64,000 nt of DNA from Flavobacteriales bacterium (lineage in GTDB: Bacteria > Bacteroidota > Bacteroidia > NS11-12g > UBA9320). Shown here one piece after another: positions 1 through 8,181 of this stretch (its first letter is position 1; each line of letters begins with the position of its first letter). Position numbers and translations under genes: made by a program. Under the pieces are notes generated by a model. The model saw nothing but the letters and a program-made list of their open reading frames with translations. It ran no database searches and was not told the origin of the DNA. Location of the stretch: assembly GCA_020635395.1 (NCBI GenBank), contig JACJZV010000001.1, positions 496,001-560,000 on the forward strand. Reading direction: 5' to 3'.

Positions 1-1
1 C

Positions 2-556
2 GACCATTTCACAAACTTGTCAAGCCAAGTTTTTTCAATGGTTCAGTTTTTCGAGCAATCCAATACTATCATAAAACTAACTCGTGACCAATGGCTTACT
101 ATAAATGAAGTTGGGCAGAAGTGGCTTACAGAGATTACTATTTTTACTTCACAAGAAGCTGGAAGTGTAGCCAAGAGGTTAGGGGTTATTCTTTATCGTT
201 TAGCAATGATATTTACCGCATTAAGAAAATTTGAAAATGGTGAAGCTACCCAAGAAGTGTTATGTACAGATGAAGATTTTGAAATAGCTCTTAGCATAGC
301 AAACACTTTTATAGAGCATAGTGTCATTATGTTTAACAACCTGCCTTCACAAGAGAAAGAAATGCCATTTAAGAGTAGTAATAAGCAAGCATTCTTTGTA
401 GCACTACCGCATAAATTCAAACGAGAAGAAGCTGTTCAAATTGGAATATCACATAATATAAAAGAAAGAACAGTTGGTTCATTGCTAAAAAAGCTACTTG
501 AAAAAGGCTTACTAACCCAACCAGAATACGGCTTTTATCAAAAGGTTAGTTCATAA
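2..556 (+). CDS. C-terminal part of a DUF3987-type mobile-element protein (partial)
   Basis: The reading frame is open from the left window edge, so this is the 3' end of a longer gene; the TTG at 17 is not a real start. About 184 residues are visible. The segment around VAKRLGVILYRLAMIFTALR, followed by a helical stretch with a conserved-looking D-EDFEIAL motif, resembles the C-terminal region of DUF3987 proteins. These are primase/helicase-associated proteins common in Bacteroidota integrative elements and phages. The last 60 residues look like a winged-helix segment (ERTVGSLLKKLLEKGLL). It lies upstream of, and in the same direction as, an XRE regulator and an Argonaute. The family assignment is from memory of sequence patterns and moderately sure; no function beyond mobile-element association is claimed. 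Confidence 0.5.
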   Translation, partial: DHFTNLSSQVFSMVQFFEQSNTIIKLTRDQWLTINEVGQKWLTEITIFTSQEAGSVAKRLGVILYRLAMIFTALRKFENGEATQEVLCTDEDFEIALSIANTFIEHSVIMFNNLPSQEKEMPFKSSNKQAFFVALPHKFKREEAVQIGISHNIKERTVGSLLKKLLEKGLLTQPEYGFYQKVSS

Positions 557-600
557 CAATAATTCCATTCTATTTTTATTGTCTTATTTTCTCTTGTTTG

Positions 601-641
601 TTGTACATTTGTCATTTAATGTCAAGTGAACATTTGTACAA
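601..641 (+). promoter_or_regulatory. Palindromic candidate operator before the XRE gene
   Basis: TTGTACA (601-607) is mirrored by TGTACAA (635-641), which ends on the A of the XRE start codon. Inside, ACATTTGT occurs twice in direct orientation (605-612 and 630-637). Symmetric sites that reach the start codon are typical of autoregulated small XRE repressors. Binding by the adjacent gene product is inferred. Confidence 0.4.
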
Positions 642-931
642 TGAATAATTTTGGAGAACTTATTAGAGCCAAACGAGAAGATAAAGAAATGCTTCTGAGA
701 CACCTTGCAGCTCAACTGGATATTGATACAGCTCAGCTTAGTAAGATGGAAAGAGGCGAAAGAACTGTAAAGCGTGAACACGTTACACAGCTAATCGACA
801 TTTTTAATCTTGACCCAAGTAAGGCATTCTCAGTTTGGTTGTCTGACCAAATTGTTGCCTTAATCACCAATGAAGATGAAGCACTTAACGCCTTAAAGAT
901 TGCAGAGAAACAAATCAAAGATTTAAAGTAA
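641..931 (+). CDS. XRE-family helix-turn-helix regulator
   Basis: This is a small (96 residue) DNA-binding protein with a Cro/CI-type helix-turn-helix near residues 5-60 (LRHLAAQLDIDTAQLSKMER, then a turn before EHVTQLIDIFNLDP) and a short helical tail that may dimerise. I chose the ATG at 641 over the GTG at 626, because 626 would add five residues before the normal XRE N-terminus and would place the palindrome at 601-641 inside the gene. It ends 10 bases before the Argonaute gene, so the two are probably one transcript. It most likely represses its own operon. The fold is clear; the target is inferred from position. Confidence 0.85.
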   Translation: MNNFGELIRAKREDKEMLLRHLAAQLDIDTAQLSKMERGERTVKREHVTQLIDIFNLDPSKAFSVWLSDQIVALITNEDEALNALKIAEKQIKDLK

Positions 932-941
932 CTACTAATAT

Positions 942-2993
942 ATGGAGCAAAAACTTAATATCAATATAATTCCATTTAGCCACCCCTTTGCAAGCAAAGA
1001 GTTTGGCTTTTATGCAGAGAAAAAAGAAGGCACATATCCAGTCCATAGGTCTGAATTGCCACAGCCTCTTTGGGAACAGTATGAAGAGGAATTTCAAGAC
1101 ATTAAGTATCTCTATTCTGACTTTGTTTCAACTGATGATACAGACTATAAAGCTGAGGTTGATTTTAAAGAAAGTTCACGTTTTGCAAAGCATTTTTATA
1201 CCACTAATATTTTAGCATATTTTGAAGATAAGGCTGATGCTATTAAGAAGAATTTTGTTGGCGATATACAGTTATGGTTTAAGGATGAAAGCCTTTCGGC
1301 TTCCAGCTTTACAGCCTATGAAAAATACACATTAAAAATAGAGTTCTCAAGACTTACTTCCAGTCCTGCATTACTTATTACTTATGATGGCATTTCTAAG
1401 GTGTCAACTAAAAGTATTGCTGAAATAGATACACCAACGGATAACTTCAAAACCATAATTTTCAGAAACAGAATAACAAAGTTTGACAGGTTAGATGAAG
1501 AAGCTAAACAGAACTTAACTGAAGCAAATCCATTGCTCTCTATTACTTTAAAAGAAATTCTTAAAATACCTCAGAATAGACCAAAGCGAGTAAATAAATA
1601 CATACCATACTACGAGAAGATAAATAAATTCTATAATCAGTACTTGAATAATGAAGCATTTAGAAAGTTAATCCCATTAGACACAAAAGGGTTCTTCAAT
1701 ATTCCAGAGAAAGAAGTTTTTAGAATAAACTACAAATCCAATAATCTAAAGTTTTATAATGGTACAGAAATAGATCCACAGAAAGGAATGAAAATGGGGC
1801 CATACAAAACAGCCCAAAATCCGAATAACATTAGTTTCTTCTTTGTGTACCACAAATCAGACAGAGCAAAAGCTGTTGCACAGCTTTACTCTTATTTTAC
1901 CAAAGGTTATGTAAAGAATGGTAACACTGTCTTTAAACCTTTGAAAGAATATATTAAACAACCGTTTCACATAGCTAAAGATGATAGTATAGCCTTTGAT
2001 AGTCCAGAAACAGCATTAAAGGAAATTAAGCAGCACTTGATAGACTTTAACCCTAAACCTAATACTCAATATGTTGCAATCTATGTCAGTCCGATTAGTA
2101 AGAACGAAAGAGACCCGGAAAGGATAATGCTTTACTATAAAGTCAAGGAAGAACTGTTAAAGCACAACATTACTTCTCAAGTAATATACAATCAGAATAT
2201 TTTTAACGATTACTTCAATTACTACTTGCCAAATATCGCTATCGCTCTATTGGCAAAAATTGGTGGCATTCCTTGGCGTTTAGATAGAGACCCTTCACAA
2301 GAGTTAATAGTAGGTGTTGGAGCATTCAATTCTATTACAACCAAAAGTCGTTATGTCGGTAGTGCATTCTGTTTTAATAATGAAGGAGAATTTAAAGGTT
2401 TTGACTGTTTCAGAAATAATGAAATGGATTTATTGGTAGGTGCTATTAGGAAGCAAATCCTTACCTACTTAATTACCAATGGCGAGAATGCAAAAAGACT
2501 AATCATTCATTATTACAAAGTATTCAGTAAAGATGAATTAGACCCAGTTCAACGTATGTTAGGTAAATTAGGCTTAGATATTCCAGTTATAGTAGTAACA
2601 ATAAACAAAACGGAGAGTAAAGACTATGTAGCTTTTGACACAAATTCTGATGCTCTTATGCCTTTAAGCGGAACTATAATAGACATATCAAAAACAAAAC
2701 ATTTACTTTTCAATAATACACGTTACTCTGAGAACGGCTATCCGCCAAAGGACAATCCTTTTCCAGTAAAATTACAACTGTATTGTACAGAGGAAGGCTA
2801 TTTTGATGACCCAGCAGTAAAGAAAGAAATTATAGACCAGGTATATCAATTTAGTAGAATGTATTGGAAGTCTGTAAAACAACAGAACTTACCTGTAACT
2901 ATAAAATACCCAGAAATGGTAGCTCAAATATTCCCATTTTTTGAAGCTGACAAATTAGAAGATTTTGCTAAGAATAACCTTTGGTTTTTATGA
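942..2993 (+). CDS. Prokaryotic Argonaute with a degenerate PIWI active site
   Basis: This 683-residue protein has an N-terminal half of about 390 residues without motifs I can name, then MID and PIWI domains. The MID pocket that binds a guide 5' phosphate looks intact: Y398-x3-K402, Q413 in NITSQVIY, and K439 in LLAKIGGIPW. The PIWI catalytic positions do not: the strand usually ending in a catalytic Asp reads IVGVGAF (G460), and the usual H-R-D-G reads IHYYK (Y525). I therefore expect guide binding without target cleavage, as in inactive long-B or short pAgos. Such proteins usually need a partner effector, and none is obvious here. An XRE gene lies 10 bases upstream and a Fur-family gene overlaps its stop. 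Argonaute identity is strong; the loss of catalysis is read from motif alignment by eye. Confidence 0.85.
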   Translation: MEQKLNINIIPFSHPFASKEFGFYAEKKEGTYPVHRSELPQPLWEQYEEEFQDIKYLYSDFVSTDDTDYKAEVDFKESSRFAKHFYTTNILAYFEDKADAIKKNFVGDIQLWFKDESLSASSFTAYEKYTLKIEFSRLTSSPALLITYDGISKVSTKSIAEIDTPTDNFKTIIFRNRITKFDRLDEEAKQNLTEANPLLSITLKEILKIPQNRPKRVNKYIPYYEKINKFYNQYLNNEAFRKLIPLDTKGFFNIPEKEVFRINYKSNNLKFYNGTEIDPQKGMKMGPYKTAQNPNNISFFFVYHKSDRAKAVAQLYSYFTKGYVKNGNTVFKPLKEYIKQPFHIAKDDSIAFDSPETALKEIKQHLIDFNPKPNTQYVAIYVSPISKNERDPERIMLYYKVKEELLKHNITSQVIYNQNIFNDYFNYYLPNIAIALLAKIGGIPWRLDRDPSQELIVGVGAFNSITTKSRYVGSAFCFNNEGEFKGFDCFRNNEMDLLVGAIRKQILTYLITNGENAKRLIIHYYKVFSKDELDPVQRMLGKLGLDIPVIVVTINKTESKDYVAFDTNSDALMPLSGTIIDISKTKHLLFNNTRYSENGYPPKDNPFPVKLQLYCTEEGYFDDPAVKKEIIDQVYQFSRMYWKSVKQQNLPVTIKYPEMVAQIFPFFEADKLEDFAKNNLWFL

Positions 2994-3406
2994 TGGATGA
3001 AAAAATAGAAAATAGACTCAATCAAAGGGATATAAAACCTACTGCAATGCGAATCCTTGTTCTGCAATATTTGATGGAGCAAGACAATGCAGTTTCATTA
3101 CAAAGTATAGAAAATGCCTTTGAAATAGCTGATAAGTCCACACTGTATAGAACACTTAAAACCTTTGAGAAAAACAAATTGGTTCACACCATTGATGACG
3201 GTACTAAGCAATTAAAATATGCCCTTTGTTTAGAAAGTTGCGAATGTGAAACCATTGACCAACACTACCACTTTCATTGTACAAACTGCCAAAACACATT
3301 CTGCCTTACCAATCAGAACATTCCTCAGATAGAACTACCCAAAAACTTCAAAATGCAACAGGCCAATATGGTTATCAAAGGTTTATGCGAAAACTGCAAT
3401 CGTTAA
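2990..3406 (+). CDS. Fur-family metal-responsive regulator
   Basis: The protein has 138 residues, with a winged helix in the first 80 (KPTAMRILVLQYLMEQ, then KSTLYRTLKTFEKNKLV) and a metal-binding C-terminal half. That half shows HYHFHC and CxxC (CTNC), and a second CxxC at the end (CENC), as expected for the regulatory and structural zinc sites of Fur/Zur proteins. The ATG at 2990 overlaps the Argonaute stop (ATGA), which favours translational coupling; ATG 2993 is the alternative. It precedes a metal-efflux island, and Fur proteins in similar islands control efflux or uptake genes. Whether it senses Zn, Fe or another metal cannot be read from the sequence. Confidence 0.88.
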   Translation: MMDEKIENRLNQRDIKPTAMRILVLQYLMEQDNAVSLQSIENAFEIADKSTLYRTLKTFEKNKLVHTIDDGTKQLKYALCLESCECETIDQHYHFHCTNCQNTFCLTNQNIPQIELPKNFKMQQANMVIKGLCENCNR

Positions 3407-3410
3407 ACTT

Positions 3411-3445
3411 TGCAAGTGGGTTGCAGTAAACTTGTTTTACCTTTG
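3411..3445 (+). promoter_or_regulatory. Inverted repeat and TACCTTTG box before the metal island
   Basis: TGCAA (3411-3415) and TTGCA (3421-3425) form a short palindrome. It is followed by TACCTTTG (3438-3445), which fits the Bacteroidota -7 box TAnnTTTG. The -33 TTG is not at ideal spacing. The palindrome could be the site of the Fur-type repressor encoded just upstream; this is inference. Confidence 0.4.
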
Positions 3446-3454
3446 AGGTCATAA

Positions 3455-3775
3455 ATGAGATTATTTGCATTCATATTATCGCTATACATTACAGCACTAT
3501 CAATAGTGCCGTGTGCTGATGGTATGCCGCAAACGTCCACTGATACAGACGTTGAAATCTCAGCTAATGAGCAAAACCATAATCATTCAGACCATAAAGA
3601 TGATTGTACACCATTTTGTGTATGTGTTTGTTGCGGTTCTATGATTGCAATGCCTTATTCGCCAACTTTAGTTAAAGGCAAAGTGGATATATCTACGGAC
3701 CTTCTTTTCCACTACAAATTCGATTATTCCTTTGATTACAGCGAAGGAGTTTGGCACCCGCCAGCCCATAGTTAA
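3455..3775 (+). CDS. Small exported Cys/His-rich protein (DUF6660-like)
   Basis: This is a 106-residue protein with an N-terminal hydrophobic signal segment (residues 1-18, LFAFILSLYITALSIVPC), a His/Asp-rich stretch (NHNHSDHKDD) and a Cys cluster (CTPFCVCVCCGSM). It ends in WHPPAHS. The composition suggests a periplasmic or membrane-attached metal-binding protein. It resembles the small DUF6660-type proteins that precede CzcA genes in Bacteroidota. It sits 75 bases before the pump gene and is preceded by a TAnnTTTG box, so it is probably the first gene of the efflux operon. Biochemical role unknown; chaperone or sensor are both possible. Confidence 0.6.
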   Translation: MRLFAFILSLYITALSIVPCADGMPQTSTDTDVEISANEQNHNHSDHKDDCTPFCVCVCCGSMIAMPYSPTLVKGKVDISTDLLFHYKFDYSFDYSEGVWHPPAHS

Positions 3776-3850
3776 ACCACTTTTCAAGGGACAACTATGC
3801 CCTTTTTTATCATAGTCAAGGTTTAACTTTTTTATAAAAATCAAATATTA

Positions 3851-6800
3851 ATGTTCGATAATATTATCGCTTATTCGGTAAAGAATAAGTTTGTTGTAGG
3901 GCTTTTTGTAGCAGCCCTCATAGTTTGGGGATTATTTTCTCTCAAACAGCTACCCATAGATGCTGTACCTGATATAACGAATAATCAAGTACAGATCATT
4001 ACCATTTCGCCTACCCTTGCTACGCAAGAAGTAGAGCAATTTATTACTACTCCCGTAGAGCTTGCCGTGCAGAGTTTGCAAAAGACAGAAGAAATACGGT
4101 CTATCTCTCGTTTTGGCTTATCCGTAGTAACCGTAGTTTTTGAAGAGGATTATGATATTTATTTGGCTCGCCAATTGGTAAATGAAAAACTCAAAGAAGC
4201 TGAAGAAGATATTCCCAATGGTTTAGGCACTCCCGAGATGGCTCCGCTTTCAACTGGCTTAGGAGAGATTTATCAATACGTAGTCCGACCCGAAGAAGGG
4301 TTTGAAGACAAATATTCACCAACAGAACTAAGAAGTATTCAAGATTGGATAGTTACCCGTCAGCTTTTAGGAATAGAAGGTGTAGCAGAGGTTAACTCAA
4401 TGGGCGGCTTTCTGAAACAGTATGAGGTGGCAGTAAATCCAAATCTTCTGAAATCTTTAGGTATAAGCATTACAGATATATTTTCGGCATTGGAAAAAAG
4501 CAATGAAAATACAGGCGGAGCATACATAGAAAAAAACTCAAATGCCTACTATATCCGTTCAGAAGGATTAGCTAAATCTTTAGACGACATTGGAAACATA
4601 GTAGTAAGTGATGCAAGTAATATCCCTGTCTTGGTAAAAGATGTGGCTACTGTTCAATATGGCAAAGCTCCTCGTTATGGAGCATTGGTTAGAGATGGTG
4701 CAGAAGTCGTTGGCGGTAAGGTAATGATGTTTAAAGGTGCAAATTCTGCACAAGTAACAGAATTAGTAAAAGAGCGAGTCATTCAAATCCAAAAATCATT
4801 ACCCGAAGGAGTAGTTATTGAACCTTACTTGGTAAGAGATAAATTGGTGAGTACTGCCATAGGTACAGTGAAAAAGAACCTCATAGAAGGTGGCTTAATT
4901 GTCATATTCATTTTGGTTTTGCTATTAGGAAATTGGCGAGCAGGTCTAATTGTTGCTTCTGTCATTCCATTAGCTATGCTCTTTGCTGTTTCAATGATGA
5001 ACTTATTGGGTATCTCGGCTAACTTAATGAGTTTAGGAGCGATTGATTTCGGGCTTATTGTAGATGGTGCAGTAATTATTGTAGAGGCTATAGTTCACCG
5101 ATTGCAAGTCAGTAAAGCAGGAAAAGTATTGTCCCAATCCGATATGGATAGTGAAGTGATTACCTCTTCTCAAAAAATAAGAAGTTCGGCTGCCTTTGGC
5201 GAAATTATTATTCTAATGGTCTATATACCAATATTGGCATTAGTTGGTATTGAAGGTAAAATGTTTAAGCCTATGGCTCAGACAGTAATGCTTGCCATTG
5301 CAGGAGCATTGATTTTATCATTGACCTATGTGCCAATGATGGCTGCCTTGGTGCTCAAGAAAAAAGTAGTGAATAAAGAAACCTTTGCAGATAAGATTAT
5401 TGCATTTTTTCAAAGAGGCTATACTCCCATACTCAATGCAGCACTTCGTTTTAAGACCGTCTTTGTGAGTGTTACGGTGGTAGCTTTTCTGATAAGTCTA
5501 TTTGTGTTCAGCAGAATGGGTGGGGAGTTTATTCCTACCTTAGAAGAAGGCGACTTGGCTATGCAGCATATTCTACCACCGGGCAGTTCACTTTCTCAAA
5601 GTGTAGAAACTGCCAAGATGATACAAAACAAACTCTTAAAAGACTTTCCAGAAATAGAAGATGTGGTGGCCAATATTGGTTCTGCAGAAATTCCAACCGA
5701 CCCAATGCCTGTAGAAATTGCAGATTATGTATTGGTAATGAAACCTAAATCAGAATGGACTTCTGCCACCAATAGGCAGGATATGTTTGAAAAATTAGAA
5801 GAGTCACTGCATAGTATTCCTGGCGTAGGGTTTGAATTTTCTCAGCCTATACAATTACGTTTTAATGAATTAATGACAGGCTCTAAGGCTGATATTGCCA
5901 TAAAACTATTTGGTGAAGACTTAGACCTATTATTTCAAAATGCAACAAAAGCTGAAAAAGTAATTAAGCAAATTGATGGTGTTGCTACCGTAAATGTGGA
6001 GCAAACTATTGGTATGCCACAGGTAATGGTGAAATACGATTATCAACGAATGGCACAATACGGATTACACATTCAAGAAGTAAACCAAGTGATCCGTTCT
6101 GCCTTTGCAGGAGAAAAAGCAGGTACTATTTATGAAGGAGATAAACGATTTGATTTAGTCATTCGCTTAAATGAAGAGAATAGGAAAGGAATAGAAGATG
6201 TAGAAAACCTTTTTATTACACTCAACAATGGTAGTCAAATTCCTCTCAATAATGTGGCTAATATAGATTTGATAAATGCTCCTATGCAAGTGTCCAGAGA
6301 AAACACCAACAGAAGAATTGTCATAGGAGTAAATGTGGGAAATACAGATGTAGAATCACTGGTTGAAAAGATTCAATCAGAATTGGATGCTAAAGTTCAA
6401 CTTCCTTCTGGCTACTATTTCACTTACGGTGGTCAGTTTGAGAACCTCAAAGCCGCCAATGCACGGCTTTCAATTGCCGTGCCTATGGCACTGGCTCTCA
6501 TATTCATTCTGTTGTATTTCACTTTTGGCTCAGTGGCTCAAGCAGGGTTGATTTTTACAGCCATTCCTTTATCTGCCATTGGTGGTATTTGGGCTTTACA
6601 GCTAAGAGGGTTGCCTTTTAGTATATCAGCAGGCATTGGTTTCATTGCCCTTTTTGGAGTGGCAGTACTTAACGGGATAGTTCTTATTGGTTATTTCAAT
6701 CAACTCAAAAAAGAAGGTATGATAGACATAAAAGAAAGAATAATTACAGGAACAAGGGTACGATTAAGACCCGTAATAATGACGGCAGCAGTGGCCTCAT

Positions 6801-8170
6801 TGGGTTTTCTCCCAATGGCTATTTCTACTTCGGGTGGTGCAGAAGTACAACGACCTTTGGCTACAGTGGTCATTGGCGGTTTGCTTACAGCAACCTTTTT
6901 AACCTTAGTAATATTACCCATTCTTTATTTGTGGTTAGAAAAATGGAAGGAAAGAAAATCAAATGGTTCAGCCCTAACTAAAGGCGGTTCTATAGCCTTG
7001 CTCTTGATATTTGGTATCTCCTTTTCAGCACAAGCTCAAAATAAACCAATTGATTTGGATAGTGCTATTACTATGGCATTGACTAATCACCCCAATATAA
7101 AAGCTGCCTCATTGGACGTAGAGAAAAACCAATCATTACAAAACTTAAAATACAATTTAGGTTCAACAGATATTTCTTATCAAGGTGATGGCTTATTTGA
7201 TACGCAATTTGGTCAGCAAGTAAATCAAATTGGTATAGTACAGAACTTTCCGAGTCCAGGTGTTACCAAGGCACAGAATAATTTGCAAGATGCCTATGCC
7301 AATCAGAGTGCCACGCAGAAACAAATCACTGAAAACGAACTCAAATGGAAAGTGAAGCAAATTTACTATGACATTCAGTACAAGAAGGAGTTAGAGAAGC
7401 TATACGCCAGTCTTGTTTCCACCTACAAAGAATATCATAGAAAAGCAACAGTAAGAGTACAGGCAGGAGCTGCAAATCGCATTGAGTCACTCACACTGCA
7501 ATCTAAATGGCAAGAATATGAGTTGTTATTAAACCAAGTAAAAATAGAGCTTGCTAACTTAAATAAGCGGTTTCAGTTATTGCTCAATACGTCTGAATTA
7601 GTCACTACGGCAGATAGCCTCGTTACCACTAACTATTCCAATCAAATAGATACCATTACTAATCCACTTCTATTGCAGAGTCAACAGGCAATAATGATAG
7701 AATCTGCGAAGGTAGAGGTGATGCAATCTGAACTTAAACCCAGTTTCAATGTCGGATATGCTGCACAAAATTTTAACCAAGGTGGTTGGCTTAATGCGGC
7801 ACAAGTAGGTGTATCTATTCCATTATTTAATGGACAGACAAAAAAGCGAATTGATGCTCAAAAGATGCAAATAGATATTGGTAACTATCAGTATCAGAGT
7901 AAGCTACTTGGGTTACAACAAGACCAGTTAGAAGTACAAAACACCTTAGCCTTATACAAGGCTGGTGTTGATTTTTACAAAAACCAAATCGAAACCATTA
8001 ATCCAGATATTGTAAGAATTAGTGAATTGAATTACCAAGCAGGAGAAATTTCTTACTTGGAACTATTAAACACCTTACAGTTAATGGCAACTAACAATAA
8101 AAATTATTGGGAGCAGATTGTAGCTTACAACAAAGCTGTAGCTGACTTTCAATTTCTTACAAACCAATAA
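3851..8170 (+). CDS. CzcA-type heavy-metal RND pump fused to a TolC-type channel
   Basis: Residues 1 to about 1035 are a complete heavy-metal RND pump of the inner membrane. Residues about 1060-1439 are a TolC-like outer-membrane factor with the usual long coiled-coil helices. Transmembrane helix 4 reads DFGLIVDGAVIIVE (D399, D405), the pattern of divalent-cation pumps (Zn, Co, Cd, Ni) rather than Cu/Ag pumps. At the junction, residues about 1045-1060 (GSIALLLIFGISFSAQAQ) look like a TolC signal peptide, now internal, which would provide one more membrane pass. The adaptor gene follows 11 bases downstream. CzcA-TolC fusions are known in Bacteroidota; the metal range is inferred from the motif. 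Confidence 0.93.
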   Translation: MFDNIIAYSVKNKFVVGLFVAALIVWGLFSLKQLPIDAVPDITNNQVQIITISPTLATQEVEQFITTPVELAVQSLQKTEEIRSISRFGLSVVTVVFEEDYDIYLARQLVNEKLKEAEEDIPNGLGTPEMAPLSTGLGEIYQYVVRPEEGFEDKYSPTELRSIQDWIVTRQLLGIEGVAEVNSMGGFLKQYEVAVNPNLLKSLGISITDIFSALEKSNENTGGAYIEKNSNAYYIRSEGLAKSLDDIGNIVVSDASNIPVLVKDVATVQYGKAPRYGALVRDGAEVVGGKVMMFKGANSAQVTELVKERVIQIQKSLPEGVVIEPYLVRDKLVSTAIGTVKKNLIEGGLIVIFILVLLLGNWRAGLIVASVIPLAMLFAVSMMNLLGISANLMSLGAIDFGLIVDGAVIIVEAIVHRLQVSKAGKVLSQSDMDSEVITSSQKIRSSAAFGEIIILMVYIPILALVGIEGKMFKPMAQTVMLAIAGALILSLTYVPMMAALVLKKKVVNKETFADKIIAFFQRGYTPILNAALRFKTVFVSVTVVAFLISLFVFSRMGGEFIPTLEEGDLAMQHILPPGSSLSQSVETAKMIQNKLLKDFPEIEDVVANIGSAEIPTDPMPVEIADYVLVMKPKSEWTSATNRQDMFEKLEESLHSIPGVGFEFSQPIQLRFNELMTGSKADIAIKLFGEDLDLLFQNATKAEKVIKQIDGVATVNVEQTIGMPQVMVKYDYQRMAQYGLHIQEVNQVIRSAFAGEKAGTIYEGDKRFDLVIRLNEENRKGIEDVENLFITLNNGSQIPLNNVANIDLINAPMQVSRENTNRRIVIGVNVGNTDVESLVEKIQSELDAKVQLPSGYYFTYGGQFENLKAANARLSIAVPMALALIFILLYFTFGSVAQAGLIFTAIPLSAIGGIWALQLRGLPFSISAGIGFIALFGVAVLNGIVLIGYFNQLKKEGMIDIKERIITGTRVRLRPVIMTAAVASLGFLPMAISTSGGAEVQRPLATVVIGGLLTATFLTLVILPILYLWLEKWKERKSNGSALTKGGSIALLLIFGISFSAQAQNKPIDLDSAITMALTNHPNIKAASLDVEKNQSLQNLKYNLGSTDISYQGDGLFDTQFGQQVNQIGIVQNFPSPGVTKAQNNLQDAYANQSATQKQITENELKWKVKQIYYDIQYKKELEKLYASLVSTYKEYHRKATVRVQAGAANRIESLTLQSKWQEYELLLNQVKIELANLNKRFQLLLNTSELVTTADSLVTTNYSNQIDTITNPLLLQSQQAIMIESAKVEVMQSELKPSFNVGYAAQNFNQGGWLNAAQVGVSIPLFNGQTKKRIDAQKMQIDIGNYQYQSKLLGLQQDQLEVQNTLALYKAGVDFYKNQIETINPDIVRISELNYQAGEISYLELLNTLQLMATNNKNYWEQIVAYNKAVADFQFLTNQ

Positions 8171-8181
8171 AAGATAATATA

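Noticed and set aside
942..2993. Argonaute as an active DNA-guided nuclease
   Set aside because: Two of the expected PIWI catalytic Asp positions are Gly and Tyr; no alternative acidic set was obvious.
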